From: Moesziomyces globuligerus
Lineage: Eukaryota > Basidiomycota > Ustilaginomycetes > Ustilaginales > Ustilaginaceae
Reading direction: 5' to 3'
NCBI GenBank assembly: GCA_030849465.1
Contig: JARVLF010000006.1
Location: forward strand, 62,001-126,000
DNA length: 64,000 nt
Within the stretch, counting starts at the first letter, position 1. The number at the start of each line of letters is the position of its first letter. Both the position numbers and the translations under genes were made by a program. The notes under the pieces are model-generated. The model did no database searches and had not been told where the DNA came from. It was given only the letters and a program-made list of their open reading frames with translations. Shown piece after piece: positions 45,315 through 54,687 of the stretch.

Positions 45315-47603
45315 ATGGTCCAGAGGTACAGTGGAGCAGCGAGGGAGCTGCTGGCCTCGGCGGCGCACTCCCGATCACCTGTTGCGGGGCCGTCGCGACC
45401 ACGACACTCGTCCACCGCCATCAGCACCGCGCCGACTCCCGCCTCGACTGCGCTCAACAGGCGTCAGTCGCTCGCGCAGATCCGCGACTCGACCGCCTAC
45501 GTCGCCCGATACCGCACGCTGGGTCCCTCGGCACATCCGCTCCTCTCGTCCGCCTCCACCTCTACCTCGTCCGCAGGCACACTGGCTGCAGACGCTGCGG
45601 CGTCGACCAGTGGCCATGCGCAGATCAGCACCACGCGCGCGGCGCCGAGCAGTGCCGCCGTGCTCGATACATCGGGCCCGGCGGCCGGTCCAGCATCGTC
45701 ATCCGTCCGCTCCAAGTCCACAAACGCCTCCGACCAGCTCGACGACACCTGGGCATTCGGCGGCGGCGCCAAGAGCCAGGGTGGACCGGTCGGGGCGACG
45801 GCAGACGCGCCCACACCGGCCTCGCACGCCAAAGCAGCCAGCGCACCCATCGTCATGGGCAACGCAGGCAAGGGCGCCATACCCAACTACGGCAAGCGCA
45901 AGATGAACACCATCCATCTCTCCGCCCCGTCCACCTTCAACGGCGGTGCGAATGCGAATGCGAGCGCGAGTGCGAGCGCGAGCGCGAGCGACGAGGCGCT
46001 GGCGACGCGGTACGAACACCGCTATTCGCCCTCGACGCGCAGCGAGCAGCCGCTGCCGCAGCATACGTACTTCTCCTCGCCCTCGTCGTCGTTCAACGCC
46101 TCGTCGTTCGTCGCCCCCGGCACGCAGCCGCCGCTGGCGGGCACGGCGACCGCCGGCGTCGGCCAGGGCCACACGGGCATCGGCATCGTCCGCAAAAAGA
46201 CCGCGCTCATCTTCCCTGGCCAGGGATCGCAGTACGTCGCCATGAGCAAGGATCTCTACAAGGCCTTCCGCTCCGCGCGCTCCGTGTGGCACCAGGCCGA
46301 GGAGGCGCTCATGGCCACGCCGGGCGTCCACTCGCACCACTTTCTCCAGGGCGAGCGCGCCCAGTCCGCCGAGCAGCGCGAGCTCTTCGAAGCCGAGCTC
46401 GCAAAGACGCGCTCGCTCGATCCCAAGCAGGGGCTCGTGGCGAGCGGCACCGCCGTGGCACGCAGTCGGCGTGGCTGGCTGCGCGACCTCGTCTTTTCCG
46501 GCGACCAGCTCGAGCTGACGCGCGCCGAGAACGCGCAGCCCGCCATCCTCACGTGCACGCTCGCGTTCCTCCAGGTGCTGCGCAAGGAGTTCTCGCTCGA
46601 TCTCGTCGGCGACCACGTGCAGTGGGCGTCGGGCCACGGCTCGGGCGTCTATGCGGCGCTCGTCGGCTCGGGCGCCATGGATCTGCACGATGCAGTCAGG
46701 CTCTTGAGACACCGCGGGCTCGTGGCCTCGCACTACACGGCCAACCATCCCGTGCTCTTCCCGCCCGGCTGCACAAGGCCAGAGAGCATCTACGAGACGT
46801 GGGCGTTCGCCAACGCCGGCAGCGGCAAGGGCGCCGATCTGCTGTACGACGAGGGTGCGGATCAGACGGGCAAGAGGCCCGGCTGGAAGCGCACCCAGAT
46901 GTCTGGCGTCGTCGTGCGGCCGGGCAAGCTGCAGGCGGTGATGCGCGAGGTGGCGCAGGTGGCGCACGACATCCGCGATGGCAAGGTGGCCTCTGTAGCG
47001 AGGGACGAAGTGGTGGAGGTGGCCAACATCAACAGCCAGTTGCAGATCGTGCTTTCGGGCACGCGCGTGGGTGTCTCGTACTGCTGCGACCGGCTGCGCT
47101 CCAAGAACCTCGGTGCGCGCGCGGTGAATCTGCCCGTGTCCGGTGCGTACCACAGCAGCCTGATGCTCGAGGCGTCCGACTTTCTGCGTCCGGCGGTGAA
47201 GCACATGCCGCTCTCGGATCCGCAGCGCATGGCGCTCGTCTCGTCCAAGAACGGCCGCGTGCTCCGCGACAGCGAGGCGATCCGCGACGATCTCGCCGGC
47301 GCGTTTGCCATGCCCGTCGACTGGCTCAGCTCCATCGACACGCTCATCGCCCAGGGCGTAGAGCGCTTCGTCTGCCTCGGGCCCGGCCGCGCCTGCGCCC
47401 ATCTGCTCAGCAAGGAACTCGCCTACCGCGACAAGCAGAAGCTCGCTCGCAACGACCAGGAGCCCTCCGCCTACGAGGTCTGGTCGCTCGCCACGCTCGA
47501 CGATGTCCAGCAGCTCGCAGAGGTGCTCGCCGACGTCTCGCAGCGACAGGCGCTTCTTCCGGCCCAGCCCGTCTTTGATGCGGATCGGCTCACAGCAGAC
47601 TAA
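45315..47603 (+). CDS. Malonyl-CoA:ACP transacylase (FabD/MCT1-like) lacking the usual catalytic Ser
   Basis: A 762-residue intronless protein. The first 290 residues are Ser/Ala/Thr-rich and disordered, with a basic, acidic-poor start that could act as a mitochondrial leader, and an alternating Ala/Ser run near residue 215. The acyltransferase domain starts at ALIFPGQGSQYVAM (Gln303). Conserved Arg467 (HRGLV) and His613 (GAYHSSLM) are present. The nucleophile elbow, GHSxGE in the family, reads GHGSGVYAAL here, with Gly442 at the Ser position. The ferredoxin-like subdomain contains VVEVANINSQLQIVLSG. The family loads malonate onto acyl carrier protein for mitochondrial type II fatty acid synthesis. 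Loss of the Ser suggests an inactive or altered enzyme unless Ser443 substitutes. Long inserts (HFLQGERAQ and others) make it about twice the usual size. Confidence 0.85.
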   Translation: MVQRYSGAARELLASAAHSRSPVAGPSRPRHSSTAISTAPTPASTALNRRQSLAQIRDSTAYVARYRTLGPSAHPLLSSASTSTSSAGTLAADAAASTSGHAQISTTRAAPSSAAVLDTSGPAAGPASSSVRSKSTNASDQLDDTWAFGGGAKSQGGPVGATADAPTPASHAKAASAPIVMGNAGKGAIPNYGKRKMNTIHLSAPSTFNGGANANASASASASASDEALATRYEHRYSPSTRSEQPLPQHTYFSSPSSSFNASSFVAPGTQPPLAGTATAGVGQGHTGIGIVRKKTALIFPGQGSQYVAMSKDLYKAFRSARSVWHQAEEALMATPGVHSHHFLQGERAQSAEQRELFEAELAKTRSLDPKQGLVASGTAVARSRRGWLRDLVFSGDQLELTRAENAQPAILTCTLAFLQVLRKEFSLDLVGDHVQWASGHGSGVYAALVGSGAMDLHDAVRLLRHRGLVASHYTANHPVLFPPGCTRPESIYETWAFANAGSGKGADLLYDEGADQTGKRPGWKRTQMSGVVVRPGKLQAVMREVAQVAHDIRDGKVASVARDEVVEVANINSQLQIVLSGTRVGVSYCCDRLRSKNLGARAVNLPVSGAYHSSLMLEASDFLRPAVKHMPLSDPQRMALVSSKNGRVLRDSEAIRDDLAGAFAMPVDWLSSIDTLIAQGVERFVCLGPGRACAHLLSKELAYRDKQKLARNDQEPSAYEVWSLATLDDVQQLAEVLADVSQRQALLPAQPVFDADRLTAD

Positions 47604-47649
47604 TTTTGCTCAATGCCCACCTGGTGCAACATGGATTCTTGTCGGGTGT

Positions 47650-49397
47650 CTATGAGGATGCGGTGAGCGGGGTGACGAGGAGGGGCATGCCTGCGGCGAC
47701 GGTTGCAGAGGTGGCTGATTCGACGCGCGGACGGACGATGAGCGCCTGGTGCTGGCGAATCGTCACGCCGGGTACGGGCGCAAACGAGAAGCGCGCGAGC
47801 AGCATGATGAGGAGGACCTTCATCTCGGTGAGAGCGAATTTGGCGCCGATGCACGATTTGGGACCGCCGATGAACGAGTAGGTGTTGTAGGGCGGGAGTT
47901 TGGCGGCGGCGTGCGCATGCGGAAGATGTTGGAAACGGTCCGGGTTGAACTCGTCGGCGTCGTGGCCAAAGAGTTGCGGGTCGTAGTTGACCGTCTTGAT
48001 GCCGATGGTCACGCGCGCGCCCTTGGGCACGTGGAGCTTATCGACCTTGTTGCCACTTGCGAGCGTGATGGGATTCAGCAGTGGCAGCACGGTATCCTTC
48101 ATCGCCTCGCGATCGTTTCCTGGTACGGGCGGGCAGAGCCGCAGCGTCTCGGCGAGGATGGAATCGAGATAGCCGAGTTCGTCGCACCACACGTCGTCGT
48201 ACTCCAACCCGGCCGGTGTCAACTCGTCCAACGCCAAACCTTTGCGCTCGCGCAGCGTCGCGGCAATGAGGTGGCGCGTCTTTTCCTGCACATCCGCATG
48301 ACGCGAGAGAAAGTAGAGCGCCCACGACGTCGTCACGCTCGAAGTCTCGTAGCCGGCAAACATGAAGGTTTGGATCTGGCCCGAGATCTCGCGGTCGCTC
48401 ATGCGCTCCGCGGCGCCGACGCCGAGGTTGCTCTTGAGCAGCAGCGAGAGGAGGTCCTTCTTATCGCCCAGCTCCTCCGCCTGGTCCTGGATGCCGCGCT
48501 TGGCCTCGGCGACGATCTGCATCGTGATCCGATCCATCACGCGGTTGACCTTGGCGATGCGGCGGTTGGCTTCGGACAGCGGCCAGGTGGCCGCTCGGGG
48601 CAGAAGCATGGCGCTGAGTCCGAGGTGGATCGCTCGGGCGGGACCGAAGTCGATGGCCGCCTGGTTGACCGCATTGAACGCCGCCGAAAGCTCCGACCCC
48701 TGTCTGCCCTTTTCGAGCGCACGGCAGTCGTACCCGAATCCAGCCATGCCGATGATATCGAGCATGGTGCAGTCGAGGAACTCGGCGAGATCCACCTGCC
48801 CTTGGTGGCCTTGGAGGTCGTGCGCCATGTTGTCGCACATGGTGGCGGCGTACTTTGCAAACGTGGGCGTGAGCGCGCGGAGGTGGGCGGGGGAGAAGGC
48901 GGGCGCCATGAGTTTGCGCTGGCGCCGATGCGCGTCGCCGTAGCGCGTCACGATGCCGTTGCCGACGATGAACTCGATGATGCGCGAGCGCAGCTCGTCG
49001 CTCTGGAACGCGTCGATGTCGGCGAGGATCGCATTGAGCGCGTACGGATCCGCGACAAAGAGCGTCTCGCCGCCAAACGGTTCCGGAAAGACAAAGACGG
49101 CGCTGCGCAAGGTGCGGGCGTAGTGCTTGTTGACCTCGCCCGGTCCGCGCACCTCGACTTGCTCGCCCGTGGCGGCGTCGACATAGCTGAGCCCCTGCGC
49201 CTCGACCAGTCGCTGACCAAGCATGTACGACGCACGCTCGGGTCGTGGCAGGAGACGGAAGGCCGAGGGGAAAAGCAACGGTTTGAGCATCAGCTTGTAG
49301 CTCACCACCAGCACGAGCAACGTCACCCCCGCCGTCAACGGACGCGACACCGCCCACGCCAGCACCACATCCAGCTGCGAAGCCACCGCAGACGACC

Positions 49398-49444
<47 letters not shown>

Positions 49445-49449
49445 AGCAT
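47650..49449 (-). CDS. Cytochrome P450 monooxygenase
   Basis: I prefer the ATG at 49449 (599 residues); the frame continues to 49575 and earlier ATGs are possible. The N-terminus has an exact 14-15 residue poly-Ser run, then a membrane anchor (LTAGVTLLVLVVSYKLML). P450 landmarks in order: C-helix WxxxR region as DAHRRQRKLMAPAFS, I-helix MFAGYETSS, K-helix ETLR (about 433), and the haem loop FIGGPKSCIGAKFA with ligand Cys at about 533. The overall pattern (LMAPAFSPAHLRALTP, PLLNPITLASG) resembles CYP families of fungal fatty acid/xenobiotic metabolism. It needs an NADPH-P450 reductase. No neighbouring biosynthetic genes indicate a pathway. The poly-Ser region is coded by a TCG-type microsatellite. 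Confidence 0.93.
49394..49442 (-). repeat. Trinucleotide microsatellite encoding poly-Ser
   Basis: A run of acg/cga units on the plus strand reads as repeated TCG-type serine codons in the P450 N-terminus. Uniform codons indicate slippage expansion rather than selected serine codons. Confidence 0.85.
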
Positions 49450-49840
49450 TTTGTAGGCCAATAAGGGAGGGAAAGGGAGATGATGGCGTCCAGACAACGT
49501 TGGTGCGGGCAGGGCCTCCACTTTGGCTTGGCTCATCCTTAGCGAGAGGGGTCGAGTGCTGACAGCGGCGGCCAATGCTTCGCGCCGAACTCACCGACAG
49601 GCTCCCGCCAAAGCCGCGGAATAAGGATAGCCGGGTTCAGATGCTCGTCCCTCCCTCCCACCAACACCAGCAAACACGCTTTCCACCCTGCATCATGTTC
49701 ACAGTGCAGTCCTCAAACCTTAATCGACTCGACCGCTGCCAACGGAACCTTGTCTGCCACCCGACTTTCCGGCCTCGTTCGGCAGTCCACAGAGCAGCTT
49801 AACCAGCACGGCGGTGGGGGTAATACTTTGGGCGTTGTTT

Positions 49841-50615
49841 CTATGTGTTAGATCTGGGCTTGATGGCCCGGATGATGTGCAGATGTTCGCCGCCCGCTCT
49901 CCTCGCAAGTACGACCTGTGGCAGCATCATTGCCGTGGCAGCCGTGCGCTCGGGTCAGCATCGCATATCGCTCCATCTGTCCGGACCCAATCTGCGCTGA
50001 GCAACTCACCTCTGCCTGGAGTCCCTGGCTGTTGAGCCTGGCGACGATGCCGGCTGGATCGTTCTGCTTGATGGCGACGAGGTAGAAGCGGCCATCGGGC
50101 GCTAGCACGTCGGTGATCTCGCCGTCCTCGATGAGCTGATCGACGAGCCTGGTTCCCCTCGCGCCTCCCGCCCAGGCTCCTGCGATATCCTTGCCATCCT
50201 GCGCTGCTTGTTCCTCCTCCTCTTCGGTGGGCACGTACGGCGGATTGAAGAGGAGCACGTCCACCTTGCCGTCCACCCTGGGCCGGACCGCGCTGAGCAG
50301 CGACCCGCGCACCGCCTCGATGTGTACGCCGTTGTGCCTGCCCGTGGCTGCAGTGCACCTGGCCGCGTGCTCGTTGAGGTCGATCCCGAGGTACGCTGCG
50401 CCCGTCGCGCCGAGGATCTGCGCGAGAAACGCCGTCACCACGCCACTGCCCGGACCGATCTCGATGCACAAGGCTGCGCTTGTCGAGAGGTGCGTGGTGA
50501 GCGACGAGGCGTCCGACTCGAGCGCGTCTAGAAGCGCAAAGCTGTCCTCGGCCGGCTCGTACACGCGCCGGAAATCGAGCTTGCTCAGGTGCGTCAACGA
50601 CGGCGTGGGGATCAT
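49841..50615 (-). CDS. MTQ2: Protein glutamine N5-methyltransferase MTQ2/N6AMT1-like, two exons
   Basis: The first ATG is at 50615; the open frame before it starts with GTG. Exon 1 50615-50010, intron 50009-49916 (donor GTGAGT, branch CTGAC, acceptor CACAG), exon 2 49915-49841; 226 residues. The splice replaces a run-on tail by VVLARRAGGEHLHIIRAIKP, matching the end of the family. SAM motif: IEIGPGSGVVTAFL; substrate-binding motif: LLFNPPYVPT (residues 124-127). This family methylates the GGQ glutamine of release factor eRF1 together with Trm112. An acidic insert (EEEEEQAAQDGKD) follows NPPY. It is head to head with a HYPK-like gene. Confidence 0.9.
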
Positions 50616-50633
50616 CGCGCCTGCTTCTTCCAC

Positions 50634-50870
50634 GATCAGTCCTCTGCAGCTGGGCGCACTTCCGGTGATGCTGGTCTTGTGACGGCTGAAAGCAAGTCAG
50701 CGGCGAGAGCGTAGCAAGGTTGGCGTTGTGTCCAAAAAAAGTGAGCGTGGGGTGCAAGGCGAGCACTTCCGAAATCCGAGCCGGTTCGAATCGACGCCCT
50801 TGGCCTTTGAATCCGCCGTTTCCTCCTCTCCTCTCCTCTGTCACCGCCATACCCATACAACACAGCAACG
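50634..50870. promoter_or_regulatory. Short bidirectional promoter, MTQ2/HYPK
   Basis: About 250 bases separate the two divergent starts (50615 and 50871), so one short region must serve both genes. No TATA box; CT-rich tracts (about 50820-50840) precede the HYPK start. Confidence 0.5.
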
Positions 50871-51333
50871 ATGGCGACAAAGCCACAGGCAGAGGTGAGT
50901 CTCCTTCGCAGACGCAGCACGATGCATGATGCGCACGGTGAGCTGACACTGTTCTTGATCGGGTGGCAACGCACGCAGGTGATCCAGGAGTGGGCCGACT
51001 TTGACTCGGCGGGCTACAGCTTCGAGCGCGGGCGCATGGAAAAGAACGTTCAGGCGCTGTGCTTTGGCGATCAGGCCGCCACCATGCCTGCGCACCTTGC
51101 GGCCGGCCCATCGCAGGGCCAGAAGCTCAAGAAGGAAGACGTCGACTTCATCGTAAGTGCTCCGCCTTCCACGCACGCGCCCTGCACCTCCACGCGCACC
51201 TCTCGCTCACACCTGCTTTGGCATTTGACAGGTCTCGGAACTGCTCGTCGCACGCAGCGTCGCCGAAGCAGCCCTTGCCAAGCACGAAGGCGACCTCGAA
51301 AAGGCGCTCACGGATCTCGTCGCCTCGACATAG
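50871..51333 (+). CDS. HYPK-like UBA protein, three exons
   Basis: Exons 50871-50894, 50979-51152 and 51232-51333, giving 99 residues. Donors gtgagt and gtaagt, acceptors acgcag and tgacag. The protein has an acidic, helical N-terminal half (VIQEWADFDSAG to MEKNVQALC) and a C-terminal UBA-like domain beginning KKEDVDFIVSELLVARSVAE and ending AKHEGDLEKALTDLVAS. That order and size match huntingtin-interacting protein K, which binds the NatA N-terminal acetyltransferase at the ribosome and modulates its activity. Reading through introns would give early stops, supporting the splicing. Too small and fragmented to show as one open frame. Confidence 0.82.
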
Positions 51334-51399
51334 AACACTCTTTCAAACCTGCAGCTTTGAACCACATGGCCAGAGACTGGATTGCGCACTGGACGGAAG

Positions 51400-52434
51400 C
51401 TACTTGGAGGAGGGACGTGGGCCATTGAGGGCGTCGTAGCATCGGATGACGGTGGAGTCGTCCATGTGACGCTGACCCCTTGCGTCGGCGGCGACAAACA
51501 TCTGGTGTGCGGCGGCGGAGAGCGGGAGTGCGGCGCCCGCCTGTCGTCCTGCGTCGGCGACGATCGCGAGGTCCTTGACAAAGATCTGGGTCATGGAGTG
51601 GATGGGTGGTTCGTCTAGCAGCATGCGCGGGCCACGGTCGCGCAGCATCCACGAGCTCGCTGCCGAGTTGCTGACGATCTCGAGCGCGGTTGCTTGGTCG
51701 ACGCCGAGCTTGTTGGCGAGCGCCAGCGCCTCGGCGGCCGCCGCGACGTGGATGCCGCACAGCACCTGGTTGATCGCCTTCATGCTGTTGCCCTTGCCGA
51801 CCTCGGTGCCCATGTGGTAGAGTTTATCGCCCATCGCACCCAGCACGGGCTTGGCCTTGGCATAGGCGTGGGACGCACAGCCGACCATGATGGTGAGCGT
51901 CCCCGAAGTGGCGCCCGACACGCCGCCCGAGACGGGAGCATCGATGAGCGAGACGTCCCGACGCACGGCGTGTATCGAGTCCTCGAGCGCCACCACCGCA
52001 CCAGGCGAGCACGTGGCCATGAGGATCACGCACGCCGAGGGGTTGAGCGATTCAAGCGCAGAGGCGCTGTCGGGCGAAGCGCGGTCGAGCAGGATGGAGC
52101 GCGCCTGCGCATCGTTGACCACCATGAGCACCAGAAAGTCGCTCCCGCGCGCCGCCTCCTCCACCGAGCTGGCCCCCGTCCCGCCCGACTGCGCCGTAGC
52201 CTGGACGAACGACTGCACAGCTTCGTTGCGAAGGTCGAAGGCCGTCGTCAGAAAGTGGCGTGCGACATTGAGCGCCATCGGCCCGCCCTACCGCACCCAG
52301 GATCGGTGGTCACACGGTCGATGATCTCAGTGGTCAGCTCGATCTTTCCGGCTTAGCTGCGGACGGGGGACGCTTGGACTCACCATGCTGCCGAGACCGA
52401 CAAAGCCAACTTTCGGCTTGGTTGCATTCGACAT
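51400..52434 (-). CDS. 3-hydroxyisobutyrate/L-threonate dehydrogenase-family protein, two exons
   Basis: Exon 1 52434-52384, intron 52383-52288 (donor GTGAGT, acceptor GGTAG), exon 2 52287-51400; 312 residues. Exon 1 supplies the start KVGFVGLGSM, which joins GGPMALNVARH to complete the Rossmann GxGxMG motif; without it the protein would lack NAD binding. Other signatures: MATCSPGAVVAL, substrate loop IDAPVSGGVSGATSGTL (about 131-147) and the catalytic-lysine helix GKGNSMKAINQVL (Lys187). The HVAAAAEALALANKLGVD stretch resembles the L-threonate dehydrogenase branch more than mitochondrial 3-hydroxyisobutyrate dehydrogenase, and there is no mitochondrial leader. It is convergent with HYPK, 66 bases apart. 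Confidence 0.87.
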
Positions 52435-52778
52435 TGTGCTGCGCTTCGATGGCTAGCTGGGATGGTGGTAGATGGCGGATGAGTGCGCACTGGCCGCACG
52501 GGGCGAGAGGCAATCGCCTGTGCGACCTGGGCGGAGGCAGTGGCCGCGAAATTCGCCGAGTCGGGAAGAGCACACACACGCAAGCTCCACTCGATGGTGT
52601 ATCAAAGCGAATCACATTGGAGCTAGTCACGCCGAGGACATGGTGATGGGGCAGCCTGCAGCACAGGGCGGTACGACGGACCGGCAATTGCCAGGACCCG
52701 GTAGGGCAAAGGATCGACGTGGGGGATGGCGGAAGCGATCTCGATGGTCCAAGTCGCCGGCCGCGGGGGTGGGATCGG
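52435..52778. other. Intergenic region, promoter of the dehydrogenase-family gene
   Basis: About 340 bases between the dehydrogenase start and the 3' end of the secreted protein gene. Nothing recognisable beyond its promoter position. Confidence 0.5.
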
Positions 52779-54218
52779 CTATTTCGGAGCATTCGCCTGG
52801 TCTGAACCCTGCGCATGCTTTGCAGGCTGAGCCTGTTCCGACGGCGGCTTACGCTTGCCATCGCCGCTCTCGTTGTTACCGCCATCGTCGCCAGGCTTCT
52901 TGCCGCCCTCGTCGCGCTTTTCGCTGCTCTTGTCGTCGGATGCGGCGCTGCCCTCCTGTCCAGGTTGACCTGACGGCGTGCCTGCATCCTTGCCCATACC
53001 GGGTTTGCCATCCTTGGCCTTGTCCTGCTTGCCATCGCCCTGCGGATTGTGTTGGTCGCCCTGGACGCTGGCCTGCCTGGAGGCCGGCACCCAGACCTCG
53101 TCGATGAACCACGCCTTGCCGCCGTCGATCATCCTGGGTGGATTCTTGAGCCGCGCGCCGCCGGTGCAGAGGCCGAGCTTGTCAAAGTGCGGTTCCGGAT
53201 GGGTGAAGCGGAGGAGGATGTTGGAGTAGACCTGGGCGGAGATGGGCCAGGTGCAGTTCTTGCACTCCTGGGTGATGACGAAGCTGTTCATGAGCTGGTC
53301 GCCTGCACTGCGGAGGTAGCTGACCATCTTGTTGTCGATCCAGCTCTCCTGGGTGCGGAAGCCGTGCTGGGTGCGGTAGACGACGGTCATGACCGAGTTG
53401 ACCGGGTAGAAGATGGGCATGTTGCTGCCCATGCACATGTGGTCTGCGGCGCTGTAGCGAAAGTTGCTGTATTCGGCCGCATACACGCACAGTCCCGCGC
53501 GCGGATCGGCCGCACATCCATCGCCGTAGAAGACGACCGTCTGGATCAGATCCGATCGCACCGCAGGGTCGTAGTTGGAGAGACCCGCCCAGAAGAACAT
53601 GGCGTTGGGGCTGTCGTCGACGCCAGCAGCGGGGAGGTGCTGTCGCGCATAGTCGTTGACGATCTTGCGCTCTTCGTTCTGCATCTCGGCCAGACGCTCC
53701 GACACGGCGGGCAACGCACAGCCCGCACTGTTGAGACTGCTGCCGAACGTGCCGAAGCGCGCGCGGTAGGTCAGCACGTCGATCAACCGCGTATGGTACG
53801 ATGCATCCAGCACCGGCTCCGAGTCCTCGGGTTCGCTATCCGGCTGCTCGGGTGCTTTGGGCTTGGCTGGCGTCCTAGGTTGCTGGCCCGGGTGGGGTGG
53901 ATCGGGGTTGTCTCGTCGAGCAAGGGGGGCAGGAGGAGCAGAAGCGGCCGACTGAGCGGCATGGTGAACGTCGACGAACCACGACGAGGGAGGCGCTTCG
54001 CCCGTGCGGAACTGGAAGGTGACTTCTTCGATGTTGCTCTGCGTCGGATCCCAGCGACAGCCGGCGCCAAAGACGCTCTCGCTGACCACGGGTCGTCCTC
54101 GCCCGGCAGCCTGGCCGTCGCCTTCTCCTGAAGCTCCGGCGGCACAAGCTACACCCGAGACAAGCCAGCTGAGCGTAAGCGCAACCACGCCCGGAAAGAG
54201 CGCTGCGATCATCATCAT
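52779..54218 (-). CDS. Secreted protein of unknown function with Lys/Gly-rich disordered tail
   Basis: Start chosen at the first of three consecutive ATG codons (54218, 479 residues), because it leads directly into a signal peptide (MIAALFPGVVALTLSWLVSG). The frame upstream to 54374 is probably 5' UTR. The mature part has a proline-rich linker (PPHPGQQPRTPAKPKAPEQP), then a folded region with several cysteines: AGCALPAVSERL, YGDGCAADPRAGLCVYAAEY, HMCMGSNMPIFYPVNS, ITQECKNCTWPI, LGLCTGGARL, and a final IDEVWVP. The last 100 residues are Lys/Gly/Asp/Gln-rich. Tyr/Trp and disulphide-rich composition suits a wall-associated or apoplastic protein. No family recognised. It is followed upstream by another secreted protein gene on the same strand. 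Confidence 0.7.
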   Translation of the reverse strand: MMMIAALFPGVVALTLSWLVSGVACAAGASGEGDGQAAGRGRPVVSESVFGAGCRWDPTQSNIEEVTFQFRTGEAPPSSWFVDVHHAAQSAASAPPAPLARRDNPDPPHPGQQPRTPAKPKAPEQPDSEPEDSEPVLDASYHTRLIDVLTYRARFGTFGSSLNSAGCALPAVSERLAEMQNEERKIVNDYARQHLPAAGVDDSPNAMFFWAGLSNYDPAVRSDLIQTVVFYGDGCAADPRAGLCVYAAEYSNFRYSAADHMCMGSNMPIFYPVNSVMTVVYRTQHGFRTQESWIDNKMVSYLRSAGDQLMNSFVITQECKNCTWPISAQVYSNILLRFTHPEPHFDKLGLCTGGARLKNPPRMIDGGKAWFIDEVWVPASRQASVQGDQHNPQGDGKQDKAKDGKPGMGKDAGTPSGQPGQEGSAASDDKSSEKRDEGGKKPGDDGGNNESGDGKRKPPSEQAQPAKHAQGSDQANAPK

Positions 54219-54687
54219 GTCCAATAGTATGGTGGGAGACACCTGGCAAGCGTTGGTCCATGCCGCCTCGAGGGCATGCAACCAGGGTGAGCCATTGGAT
54301 CCCACCCCAGCTGTGCCGACCTCATCAAGCCACGTTGCGGCTTGGTGGGGCAGCTCGAGGGCCGCCTGGCGCACATGCTATCTTTCTCCCCCACCAATAT
54401 CCACACGTTCATATGCGCATCAGACGATCACGTTGTCAGGGGAGATCAGAGGTGGGCCGTCGTGCGGGCACGAATCCCAACGACTCGCACTGCGAGTGGG
54501 CGATTCGGCCCGCGCGGCGCACGCGTATGAATTGGCGCGACGGATACAGGGGTGACGGGTGAATACAGGCGAGATGGGGGGGTGGCATGCAAACGCGGGT
54601 CCGATGTAATGCTACAGAAGCGTTCCGATCCAAAGGGCCAAGAGACCAGCTCGTTGGCCGCTGATCGTCGAGCCAGCGACGAGAGCT
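54219..54687. other. Intergenic region between two secreted protein genes
   Basis: About 470 bases; the open frame entering from the gene below is treated as 5' UTR. No other gene is seen. Confidence 0.5.

Noticed and set aside
45296..47578. 760-codon frame overlapping the transacylase in another plus frame
   Set aside because: Arg/Ala/His-rich translation without motifs; the other frame holds the conserved acyltransferase.
50616..50633. Longer start of the MTQ2-like protein
   Set aside because: The first codon is GTG; the first ATG is at 50615 and gives a normal-length protein.
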